26,375 nucleotides of DNA from JAFASC01 sp034669505 (lineage in GTDB: Bacteria > Pseudomonadota > Alphaproteobacteria > Rhizobiales > Beijerinckiaceae): assembly GCA_034669505.1 (NCBI GenBank), contig JAXDNJ010000009.1, positions 1 through 26,375 of the forward strand, given 5' to 3'. A model generated the notes under the pieces. That model had not been told where the DNA came from. It did not search any database and saw only the letters and a list, made by a program, of their open reading frames with translations. Shown here piece by piece: positions 1 through 6,637 of the stretch; positions within the stretch are counted from its first letter, which is position 1; each line of letters starts with the position of its first letter. Position numbers and translations under genes: made by a program.

Positions 1-353
1 AGTCCCACAGCGAAATCGAGCAGCGACACGCCTTGCGGCAGCGCCGCGAGGCACGACGCCGCAAGCGCCGCGATCAATGTCGCCGCGGCAAAGCCGGCAT
101 AGATCGCTGGCACGCGCCGGCCGGCGGCATAGAAGCGCGAGATCCGCATCGAATGCAGCAGGCCGCCGAGCACCGCCAGGCTGACCAGCGCCACCAGCGG
201 ACCGAGCACAGCGACGAGGCGCTCCGGCACCCCGATCCGATCGAGAAGGATGATCAGCGCGCAGCCGAGCACAAGGAACGCGCTGCCGAAGGCGACGCGT
301 CCGTCGATACTCGCCCGTTCCTCGTCGAATTCACCGGTCCAGTCCTGCCGCAT
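1..353 (-). CDS. Sodium:solute symporter family protein, N-terminal part (partial)
   Basis: This minus-strand gene starts at an ATG at 353 and runs off the left edge of the window, leaving about 117 codons. The visible protein has a short charged N-terminus, then two hydrophobic stretches (about residues 20-42 and 47-68), then a loop reading RISRFYAAGRRVPAIYAGFA, and a third hydrophobic segment. The loop resembles the (F/Y)-x-A-G-R-x-(V/I)-P-A segment after the first helices of solute:sodium symporter (SSS/SLC5) proteins. The gene is divergent from a LuxR-type response regulator. In other proteobacteria such pairs can be a symporter-fused sensor kinase with its regulator (CrbS/CrbR type) or a plain symporter such as an ActP relative. 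The C-terminal part is outside the window, so a kinase domain cannot be confirmed. The family call is moderately sure; the substrate is unknown. Confidence 0.6.
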   Translation of the reverse strand, partial: MRQDWTGEFDEERASIDGRVAFGSAFLVLGCALIILLDRIGVPERLVAVLGPLVALVSLAVLGGLLHSMRISRFYAAGRRVPAIYAGFAAATLIAALAASCLAALPQGVSLLDFAVG

Positions 354-460
354 GCCGTTCAGCCTAATCTTGACCTGCCCTTGCGTGAGCCGCTTTGGCG
401 TTCCAATGATAGTTGGCGGCGCGCAGCAACGATAGTTGCCTTGGCTGGCGCGAGGGGAAC

Positions 461-1108
461 TTGGCAGAACAAAAGACGCGGATCGTGATCGCGGACGACC
501 ATCCGCTGGTTCGCGGCGCGCTCTCGCAGGCTCTGTCCGGCGCGCTCGCTGCCGAGATCGTCGAGACCGCCGATCTCGACGGACTCACACGCGAGCTCGA
601 CGCGCGCCCCGATCCCGACCTCGTCCTGCTCGATCTCGCGATGCCCGGCATGCGCGGCCTCTCCGGCCTGCTCTATTTGCGGGCACAGCATCCGGCGGTG
701 CCGGTGGCGATCGTCTCGGCCAACGAGGATCGCGGCACCATCCGCTCGTGTATTGAGGCCGGGGCGCTCGGCTTCATCCCGAAGACGACGCCGATCGAGA
801 CGATGCGCGATGCAGTGCGCAGCGTGCTCCAGGGCGAGGTATGGATTCCCGCCGACGTCGATCTGTCAGCACCGGCCGATCAGGAGGCGACCCACATTGT
901 GCGCCGCCTCGCCTCGCTGACGCCGCAGCAGGCCCGCGTCCTGATGATGCTGTCCGAGGGCCTGTTGAACAAGCAGATCGCCTACGAGCTCTCCGTCTCC
1001 GAGGCGACGGTGAAAGCCCACGTCTCGGCGATTTTGACGAAGCTCGGCGTCGAGAGCCGCACGCAGGCGGTGATCGCGGCGGGCAAGATCGGCGGTACCG
1101 CGGGATAG
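461..1108 (+). CDS. LuxR/NarL-family response regulator
   Basis: This is a two-component response regulator of 215 residues. The N-terminal receiver domain shows the acidic pair in IADDHPLVR (residues 10-18), the likely phospho-acceptor Asp58 in LLDLAMPGM, and the lysine of the FIPKTTP stretch. The C-terminal LuxR/GerE helix-turn-helix starts at SLTPQQARVL and includes NKQIAYELSVSEATVKAHVS, with the typical end LGVESRTQAV. I chose the TTG at 461 because GAGGGG lies just upstream (452-457) and the protein then begins directly before the receiver domain. An in-frame TTG at 413 would add 16 unrelated residues. The gene is divergent from the symporter-type gene at 1-353, which suggests they form one signalling or regulatory unit. 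The target genes cannot be read from the sequence. Confidence 0.88.
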   Translation: MAEQKTRIVIADDHPLVRGALSQALSGALAAEIVETADLDGLTRELDARPDPDLVLLDLAMPGMRGLSGLLYLRAQHPAVPVAIVSANEDRGTIRSCIEAGALGFIPKTTPIETMRDAVRSVLQGEVWIPADVDLSAPADQEATHIVRRLASLTPQQARVLMMLSEGLLNKQIAYELSVSEATVKAHVSAILTKLGVESRTQAVIAAGKIGGTAG

Positions 1109-1132
1109 GCTCACAGACGCCTCACCGTCAGG

Positions 1133-1210
1133 GTCATGGCGAGCGAAGCGAAGCAAGCCAGATTGGTTCGCGTCGACGGATTGCCTCGCGCGCTGCTGCC
1201 GCACGCACGA
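1133..1210. repeat. Degenerate dispersed palindromic repeat
   Basis: The stretch starts with GTCATGGCGAGCGAAGCGAA and continues with a GCAAGCCAG segment. After about 20 bases comes a GGATTGCCTCGCGCGC-like second arm. This resembles the GTCATTGCGAGCGNAGCGAAGCAATCCAG ... GGATTGC family of repeats found between genes in many Hyphomicrobiales genomes. The copy is imperfect in its second arm. The call rests on pattern memory, not on an alignment. Confidence 0.5.
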
Positions 1211-1362
1211 GAAAAGAGGAAGCCAAGAGGACACGCGACGCCGGTCACCCATGGTGTTATGTGGAGAGCCGCTTTCCTGGGATGCCGTGTCGGCGGCTTG
1301 GATGAGTTCCGCGTCCCGCACTTCGATGGACCGGCTGATGACCGGCCTTTCCACCCCAGGAG

Positions 1363-1377
1363 GCGTGGATTCCACGC
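1363..1377. terminator. Small hairpin between convergent genes, possible weak terminator
   Basis: GCGTGG (1363-1368) and CCACGC (1372-1377) form a perfect 6-bp stem with an ATT loop. It sits between two gene 3' ends, where a bidirectional terminator would be expected. There is no T-run after it on either strand, so intrinsic termination is only a possibility. Confidence 0.2.
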
Positions 1378-1446
1378 GACGGGTCGTAGTGCCCGCCGGA
1401 AATTTCGTCAGACGCTCTATAGTGGCGAGACTCTCGGCGTAACTTT

Positions 1447-2358
1447 TCAGCGCGGCAGCCCTCGGCTCAGCGCTCCCCCGAATTTGCGCGGCCAATAGGC
1501 CGGCAGATTGGCGCCGTCCTTGCGGCCCCAGCCCTGCTCGGCGGCTTCATCGAAAATCCTGAGTGTGTCTTCGGCGAGCGGCAGCTTTGCCCCGAGGCTT
1601 TCGGCCTCGGCGATCATCGTGCGCAGGTCCTTGCGGATCGAGTCGACGTCGAAGGCCGGCGGCGTGACCTCGTGGCCCTTGAGCGCCTTGCCGATCAAAG
1701 GCCCGCGGCCCTTCAGCACGTTCGGCGCGCCCGCCGTCTCGCTGAAGAAGGCCATGAGTTCGACCGGGTCCGTTCCGTTCGGGCGGCAGAGGATGAACGC
1801 CTCCGCGAGCGCTTGATACGAGACGATCAGCGGCAGGTTGATCGCAAGCTTCATCCGGGCGCCGCTCCCGACCGGGCCGAAATGCTCGAAGCGGCGGCAG
1901 AGCTGGTCGAGGATGGGCTTCGCGCGCGCCATATCTGCCGCCTCGCCGCCGGCCATGCCGAGAAGCTGGCCCTGCCGCGCCGGCCCGGTCGAGCCGCCCA
2001 CCGGGCATTCGACGAACGCGCCGCCGCGGGCCCGCACGTCTTTGGCGAGCGCCACTGCGGTCTCCGGCCGCACCGTGCTCATGTCGATGACAAGCTTGCC
2101 GGAAAGATCGCCGGCGAGAATGCCGTCCTTCGTCCGATAGACGCCGTCGATCGCGTCGGCGTCGAAGAGGATCGTGACGATCGCCTCGACGGCGCGCGCG
2201 AGATCGGCGGCGCTCTTAGCCGGTGTCGCACCTTTGGCGGCAAACGGTTCCGCCTTGTCCGGAGAGCGGTTCCACACGACAAGTTCGTGCCCGCATTCGA
2301 TCAAGCGCTCGGCAATCGCGCTTCCCATCTTGCCCAATCCTGCGACGCCGATTTTCAT
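1447..2358 (-). CDS. NAD(P)-dependent oxidoreductase, 3-hydroxyisobutyrate dehydrogenase/GLYR family
   Basis: This 303-residue protein belongs to the beta-hydroxyacid dehydrogenase family, which oxidises or reduces 3-hydroxy acids or glyoxylate-type substrates. The Rossmann motif GVAGLGKMGSAIAERL is at the N-terminus, the substrate-binding segment VECPVGGSTGPARQG at about 117-130, and the catalytic lysine is Lys170 in GSGARMKLAINL. The residues after the second strand read VVWNRSPDK (28-35). An Arg here usually indicates NADP(H) preference. The start is the ATG at 2358: AGGAG lies five bases upstream, and it also overlaps the in-frame GTG at 2364, which makes that codon less likely. The gene is divergent from a second member of the same family, with 69 bases between the starts. 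The exact substrate is unknown. Confidence 0.88.
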   Translation of the reverse strand: MKIGVAGLGKMGSAIAERLIECGHELVVWNRSPDKAEPFAAKGATPAKSAADLARAVEAIVTILFDADAIDGVYRTKDGILAGDLSGKLVIDMSTVRPETAVALAKDVRARGGAFVECPVGGSTGPARQGQLLGMAGGEAADMARAKPILDQLCRRFEHFGPVGSGARMKLAINLPLIVSYQALAEAFILCRPNGTDPVELMAFFSETAGAPNVLKGRGPLIGKALKGHEVTPPAFDVDSIRKDLRTMIAEAESLGAKLPLAEDTLRIFDEAAEQGWGRKDGANLPAYWPRKFGGALSRGLPR

Positions 2359-2390
2359 ATCCACTCCTGTTTGACTGCGGCCAACAAATA

Positions 2391-2405
2391 GCGCGCTTTG
2401 CGCGC
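2391..2405. promoter_or_regulatory. 15-bp inverted repeat in divergent promoter region, candidate operator
   Basis: GCGCGC (2391-2396), TTT, GCGCGC (2400-2405) make a symmetric site in the 69-base gap between two divergent dehydrogenase starts (2358 minus, 2428 plus). Its position suits a shared operator. The arms are simple alternating GC, so chance occurrence in GC-rich DNA is a real alternative. Confidence 0.3.
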
Positions 2406-2427
2406 CGGCAAATTTTTGAGGGAATCA

Positions 2428-3315
2428 ATGAAACAAATGGGGCAATCGGTCGGGATCATCGGGCTCGGCATCATGGGTGGCGCGATCGCACGCAATCTCG
2501 CCGCCAAGGGCTGGCATGTCGCCGGCTTCGACATCAATGGCGAGAGCTGCAGCGTTGCGCGAGCGAATGGCGTTGAGGTCGCCGCTAGCACGATGGACGT
2601 CGCGGCGCGGGCCGAAATCATCCTGACGAGCCTGCCAAGTCCCGCGGCAGTGCATTCGGTCGTCCGCGAAATCATCGCTGCAAAAGCGCCGAAGCGGATG
2701 GTCGTCGAGCTTTCGACGCTGGCGCTGGCCGATAAGCTCGCCATGCGCGACGCGCTTGCGGCAGCCGGACATATCGGCCTCGATTGCCCGTTGAGCGGCA
2801 CTGGCGCGCAGGCGCAGACCGGCGACCTCGTCGTCTATGCCAGCGGCGCCACGGACGCGATCGAGAAATGCCGGCCGGTCTTCGCCGATTTCTCGCGCAA
2901 GACCGCCGATCTCGGCGAATTCGGCAACGGCAGCAAGATGAAGTACGTCGCCAATCATCTTGTCGCGATCCACAATGTCGCGACCGCCGAAGCGATGGTG
3001 CTCGGCATGAAATCGGGCCTCGACCCGCAGACGATTATCGATGTCATCAGCTCCGGGGCTGGAAATTCGCGGGTCTTCGAATTGCGCGCGCCCTTGATGG
3101 CGCAGCAGAGATACGATCCGCCGACCATGCGTATCACGACATGGAAGAAGGACCTCGACGTGATCGGCAATTATGCCGGCGAGCTCGGCGTGCCATTGCC
3201 GGTTTTCGACGCGACGCTTGCGCTTTATTCAGCGGCGAAATCGATGGGCTACGGCGGGCAGGACACCGGCTCGGTCTGCGCGGTTCTGGAAAAGATGGCG
3301 GGGCTGGAGAGGTAG
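2428..3315 (+). CDS. NAD-dependent oxidoreductase, 3-hydroxyisobutyrate dehydrogenase family
   Basis: This is the second beta-hydroxyacid dehydrogenase homologue, 295 residues. It shows the nucleotide-binding motif GIIGLGIMGGAIARNL, an Asp (VAGFDING, residue 35) at the end of strand two that favours NAD over NADP, the substrate motif LDCPLSGTGAQAQTGD (about 118-133), and the catalytic Lys172 in SKMKYVANHLVAIHN. The ATG at 2428 is preceded by TGAGGGAATCA, a fair ribosome-binding site; the in-frame TTG at 2398 lies inside the divergent promoter region and is unlikely. The short-chain dehydrogenase gene starts 22 bases after its stop, so the two are probably co-transcribed and may act on one substrate series. 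The substrate cannot be deduced. Confidence 0.88.
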   Translation: MKQMGQSVGIIGLGIMGGAIARNLAAKGWHVAGFDINGESCSVARANGVEVAASTMDVAARAEIILTSLPSPAAVHSVVREIIAAKAPKRMVVELSTLALADKLAMRDALAAAGHIGLDCPLSGTGAQAQTGDLVVYASGATDAIEKCRPVFADFSRKTADLGEFGNGSKMKYVANHLVAIHNVATAEAMVLGMKSGLDPQTIIDVISSGAGNSRVFELRAPLMAQQRYDPPTMRITTWKKDLDVIGNYAGELGVPLPVFDATLALYSAAKSMGYGGQDTGSVCAVLEKMAGLER

Positions 3316-3337
3316 CTTTGAGATAGCCGGAGCGACT

Positions 3338-4174
3338 GTGCGGGAGCTCGCCGGAAAAACGGCAGTTGTAACAGGGGGAGGGAGCGGCATCGGGTTCGCG
3401 CTCAGCGAAGCCTTTGCGCATGCCGGTATGAAGGTGATGCTCGCCGACATCGAAGCGGACGCATTGGCGGCCGGCCTCGAAAACCTGCGCGATTACGCGC
3501 CGAATGTTCGAGGCGTCATCTGTGACGTTGCCGATCCGCTCAGCGTCGAGCGTGCGGCGGAGGCGTCATACGAGGCGTTCGGCAACGTTCATGTGATTTG
3601 CAACAATGCGGGTGTCGCGGGCGGCAGCGGCATAGACAACATCTCGCTGGAGACCTGGCGATGGGTGCTCGACGTCAATCTCATGGGCGTCGTTCACGGC
3701 ATCCGTACCTTCCTTCCGCATATCCGCGCGCATGGCGAAGGGGGCCACATCGTCAACACCGCGTCGATGGCTGGAATTGTGAATGGGTTCAGGTTCAGCC
3801 CTTATGCAGCAAGCAAGTTCGCGGTGGTCACGATGTCGGAGGGGCTGGCGATGGAGCTTAAGCCGCTTGGCATCGGAGTGAGCGTGCTTTGTCCAAACTA
3901 TGTCGATACCCGCATCAGCGAGAGCGGGCGCAATCGGCCGCAGCGCTATGGTGCGGCGCAGACGCCGGACCCCGCAAGCGCAGCGGGTGTGTTCGCCGCA
4001 CGCAGCGCCGAACTCGCACGGGCAGGGCTGGACCCGTCCGATGTCGCCGTGCGTACCATCACGGCGATCCGCGAGGACGAACTCTACGTGTTCACGCATC
4101 CGGAAACGCGTCCGCAGGTCGAGGAACGGTTTGCCGCCGTCCTCGCGGCGATGGACAAAGCGTCCGGTCGCTAG
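3338..4174 (+). CDS. SDR family NAD(P)-dependent oxidoreductase
   Basis: This is a classical short-chain dehydrogenase/reductase of 278 residues. Visible motifs are the glycine-rich VTGGGSGIG (11-19), Asp37 after strand two (NAD preference), CNNAGVAG (89-96), Asn114 in LDVNLMG, Ser143 in NTASMAG, and the catalytic pair Tyr156 and Lys160 in YAASK. The GTG at 3338 was chosen because GGAG lies five bases upstream (3329-3332) and the fold begins directly after it; longer frames reach into the preceding gene. It follows the hydroxyacid dehydrogenase by 22 bases on the same strand. Its stop is only one base from the end of the convergent DUF1345 gene. The specific alcohol or ketone substrate is not evident. 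Confidence 0.9.
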   Translation: MRELAGKTAVVTGGGSGIGFALSEAFAHAGMKVMLADIEADALAAGLENLRDYAPNVRGVICDVADPLSVERAAEASYEAFGNVHVICNNAGVAGGSGIDNISLETWRWVLDVNLMGVVHGIRTFLPHIRAHGEGGHIVNTASMAGIVNGFRFSPYAASKFAVVTMSEGLAMELKPLGIGVSVLCPNYVDTRISESGRNRPQRYGAAQTPDPASAAGVFAARSAELARAGLDPSDVAVRTITAIREDELYVFTHPETRPQVEERFAAVLAAMDKASGR

Positions 4175-4175
4175 G

Positions 4176-4832
4176 TCAGAGCAGGCTCGCGGCGATATTT
4201 ATCGTCAGGGCGAGAATCGTCGTGTTGAAGAAAAACGAGACGATACCGTGGACGAGCGCCAGCGCCCGCATCGTACGCGACGAGGTCGCCACGTCGGCTG
4301 TCTGCGAGGCGACGCCGATAATGTAAGAGAAATACAGGAAATCGAGGTAGTGCGGGTCTTTCGTGCCGGGAAAGATCAGCCCGCCGCGGACATCGGTCGG
4401 ATCGGGGGTCCGGAGCTCATCGGCGAAAAATTCATGCGCATAATGCAGCGTGAATGTCAGATGGACGAAGAACCATGAGCTGATGATCGTCGTGGCGACG
4501 AGCGCGATATGCGCCGCCTTGTCCGAGCCCACAAGGTCCTTGACGCCGGCAAGTTCCAGCACGATCGCCGTAAAAGATGCGATCGCCGCCAGAATCGACA
4601 GCCCGAGGAACGCATACTTGCCGTCGTCGGTGAGTTGCGCGCGGCGGCGGATCGAAAGTTTGTCCGCACGCATCATCATATGCCCGCCGAGAATGAGATA
4701 CAGGATCACCGCGCCGTTCCACGCGATCAATAGACGCGTGGCGAGCTGCCAATCGTGCGGCTGAATGAGCGCTAGTAGGATGCCGATGGCGATGCAGACA
4801 AAAAGCCGGGGCCGCGCCTGGATAAGGCGCAC
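4176..4832 (-). CDS. DUF1345 domain-containing membrane protein
   Basis: This 218-residue inner-membrane protein has about five hydrophobic segments, beginning near residues 9-24, 35-48, 73-93, 106-128 and 193-217. The FLYFSYIIGVASQTADVATS region and the HYAHEFF motif are typical of DUF1345, a family without an established biochemical function. The apparent start is the GTG at 4832, which lacks a convincing ribosome-binding site, so the start is uncertain. It lies 29 bases downstream of the polyprenyl synthase gene on the same strand and may be co-transcribed with it. Its 3' end nearly abuts the convergent SDR gene. Confidence 0.85.
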   Translation of the reverse strand: MRLIQARPRLFVCIAIGILLALIQPHDWQLATRLLIAWNGAVILYLILGGHMMMRADKLSIRRRAQLTDDGKYAFLGLSILAAIASFTAIVLELAGVKDLVGSDKAAHIALVATTIISSWFFVHLTFTLHYAHEFFADELRTPDPTDVRGGLIFPGTKDPHYLDFLYFSYIIGVASQTADVATSSRTMRALALVHGIVSFFFNTTILALTINIAASLL

Positions 4833-4861
4833 AGGCAGCGCCCGATGTGGCGCGGCGCGGG

Positions 4862-5794
4862 TCAGTTGCGCCGCTCGACAGTGAAGTGCGCGGCTTCCGC
4901 CAGCACCGCGCCCTGCGCGCCGAAGCCGCCCTCTCTCAGCGCGGCAATCGCTTCCTCGGCGAGCTTATCGCGGCGGTTGCGTGCGGCTTCAATCCCGAGC
5001 GCGGCGACGAGGGTCGCCTTGTTGCGCCCGGCGTCCTTACCAGCGCGTTTGCCGAGCGCGGCTTCGTCGCCTTCCTCATCCAAGATGTCGTCGGCAACTT
5101 GAAACGCTGCGCCGAGCGCCGTACCGTAACGCGACAGCGCAGCGCTCTGCTTCTTGTCGGCGCGCCCGAGAATGGCGCCCGCTTGGACCGCATATAAAAG
5201 CAGGGCGCCGGTCTTCATCGCCTGCAGCTCGCGCACGGCGGCTTCTGTATGTTTCGCGGCTTGCTGTTCGGCAGCGAGGTCGAGCACCTGGCCGCCGACC
5301 ATGCCGCCGAGCCCCGCCGCGCGCGCGAGTTTCAGCACCAGCTCCGAGCGAACCGCGGGATCGGCATGCGTCAGGGGGTCGGCAACGACATCGAAGGCAT
5401 AAGTGAGCAGCGCGTCGCCCGCGAGGATCGCCGTCGCCTCGTCGAAGGCGCGATGGGCGGTGGGGCGGCCGCGGCGGAGATCGTCGTTGTCCATCGCCGG
5501 CAGGTCGTCATGGACAAGCGAATAGCAGTGGATCATTTCAAGCGCCGCGCCGGTGCGCAGCACGCCCTCGTTATCAACGCCGAAAAGCCGCGCGGTCTCG
5601 ACGACAAGGAAGGGCCGCAGGCGCTTGCCGCCGCCGAGCGCCGCATAGCGCATCGCCTCGACAAGGCGCCGCGGCCGCGCCGTCTCGCCGGGCAGCGGAT
5701 CGGTCGAAAGCAGGCGGTCGAGCATCGATTCGGTCGCCTGCGCGACCTGGTCGAGCCGCTCCCGGAATGCTTGGGCCCCCGCCTTTCGGTCCAT
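4862..5794 (-). CDS. ispA: Short-chain polyprenyl diphosphate synthase (farnesyl/geranylgeranyl type)
   Basis: This 310-residue enzyme condenses isopentenyl diphosphate with allylic diphosphates in isoprenoid synthesis in the cytoplasm. It has GGGKRLRP (54-61), the first Asp-rich motif DDLPAMDND (96-104) with the two-residue insertion of bacterial short-chain synthases, and the second Asp-rich motif DDILDEEGD (235-243). The segment before the first motif reads IHCYSLVH; a Tyr five residues upstream of the first Asp fits C15 or C20 products. It is therefore most likely farnesyl diphosphate synthase, with geranylgeranyl synthase as the alternative. The xseB and dxs genes that often flank ispA are absent. 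It is divergent from mtgA with 70 bases between the starts. Confidence 0.88.
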   Translation of the reverse strand: MDRKAGAQAFRERLDQVAQATESMLDRLLSTDPLPGETARPRRLVEAMRYAALGGGKRLRPFLVVETARLFGVDNEGVLRTGAALEMIHCYSLVHDDLPAMDNDDLRRGRPTAHRAFDEATAILAGDALLTYAFDVVADPLTHADPAVRSELVLKLARAAGLGGMVGGQVLDLAAEQQAAKHTEAAVRELQAMKTGALLLYAVQAGAILGRADKKQSAALSRYGTALGAAFQVADDILDEEGDEAALGKRAGKDAGRNKATLVAALGIEAARNRRDKLAEEAIAALREGGFGAQGAVLAEAAHFTVERRN

Positions 5795-5864
5795 CCCCGT
5801 CCCGCCCGTTATCCGGGCGCGGCTTGCCCGATCGGGTTCGATCGGTCAAGGCTCGGCCAGACCC

Positions 5865-6539
5865 ATGCGCGCGCTGCGAAAGGCCCTTCGATATCTCCTT
5901 TTCGTCTGCCTAGGGCTCCTCCTGGCTTTGGCCGGGCTGATCGTGCTGTGGCGTTCCGCGCCGCCGATCTCGACCTTGATGGCGGCCCGCTGGGTGACGT
6001 TCCGCGGCATTGATCGCACCTATGTGCCGCTTGCTCGCATCTCGCCGCGGCTGGTCGCCGCCGTCATCACGTCGGAAGACGCGCTATTCTGCCGCCACCA
6101 CGGCGTGGATTGGGGCGCGCTCAACGAGGTGATCACGGAAGCCGACGAGGACGGCCCGTCCCGCGGCGCCTCGACCATCACGATGCAGACAGCGAAGAAC
6201 CTGTTCTTGTGGCCGGGCCGTTCGGCGATCCGCAAGGGGCTGGAAATTCCGCTCGCCATGGTCATCGACCGCGCTTGGGGCAAGCGGCGCGTGCTCGAAG
6301 TGTATTTGAACATCGCCGAATGGGGCGACGGCCTGTTCGGGGCCGAGGCCGCCGCCCGGCGCTACTTCCACAAGAGCGCGTCCGATCTGACGCAGCGCGA
6401 GGTGTCGCTGCTTGCGACCGCGCTGCCCAATCCGATCCTGCGCGATCCGAGCCGGCCGAAGCGGCGCCACGCGGTTCTGGCCGCAATCAATGCCGGACGG
6501 GTCGTCGGCGCCGAGAGTTATCTCGATTGCCTGCGCTGA
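5865..6539 (+). CDS. mtgA: Monofunctional biosynthetic peptidoglycan transglycosylase
   Basis: This GT51 glycosyltransferase polymerises lipid II into glycan strands at the inner-membrane surface. It is 224 residues long, with one N-terminal membrane anchor (about residues 9-29) and no penicillin-binding domain. GT51 motifs are clear: the catalytic Glu71 in ITSEDALFCRHHGVD, RGASTITMQTAKNLFLW (100-116), Glu127 in KGLEIPLA, and RRVLEVYLNIAEWG (141-154). The ATG at 5865 places the anchor directly at the N-terminus, although the ribosome-binding site is weak. The length agrees with the MtgA family. Confidence 0.95.
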   Translation: MRALRKALRYLLFVCLGLLLALAGLIVLWRSAPPISTLMAARWVTFRGIDRTYVPLARISPRLVAAVITSEDALFCRHHGVDWGALNEVITEADEDGPSRGASTITMQTAKNLFLWPGRSAIRKGLEIPLAMVIDRAWGKRRVLEVYLNIAEWGDGLFGAEAAARRYFHKSASDLTQREVSLLATALPNPILRDPSRPKRRHAVLAAINAGRVVGAESYLDCLR

Positions 6540-6637
6540 GCTTCGCTCAGGAAAGCCGGAACTTGCGAACGCCCGGGTAGCTCCGTCGGCGATCTCATCC
6601 TATGTTGGGGGCCGGCTTTTCCTCACCCGCACGATCC

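Larger units (their letters stand above)
1109..1446. other. Gene-free convergent intergenic region
   Basis: This 338-base stretch lies between the 3' ends of the response regulator and the minus-strand dehydrogenase. It holds a degenerate dispersed repeat (1133-1210), a direct repeat of GACCGGC at 1329-1335 and 1340-1346 (11-base period), and a small hairpin at 1363-1377. Open frames across it have no recognisable domain and look like chance frames in GC-rich DNA. Confidence 0.6.

Noticed and set aside
1329..1346. Direct repeat GACCGGC with 11-base period
   Set aside because: It lies between two gene 3' ends, so a promoter operator role is unlikely, and seven-base GC-rich repeats are common by chance.
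866..1495. 209-codon minus-strand frame across the 1109-1446 gap
   Set aside because: It overlaps the response regulator and the dehydrogenase 3' end, translates through the dispersed repeat, and has no start signal or domain.
5827..5836. CCCGATCGGG palindrome between ispA and mtgA
   Set aside because: A 10-bp palindrome around CGATCG is frequent by chance in this GC-rich genome; position alone does not support an operator.
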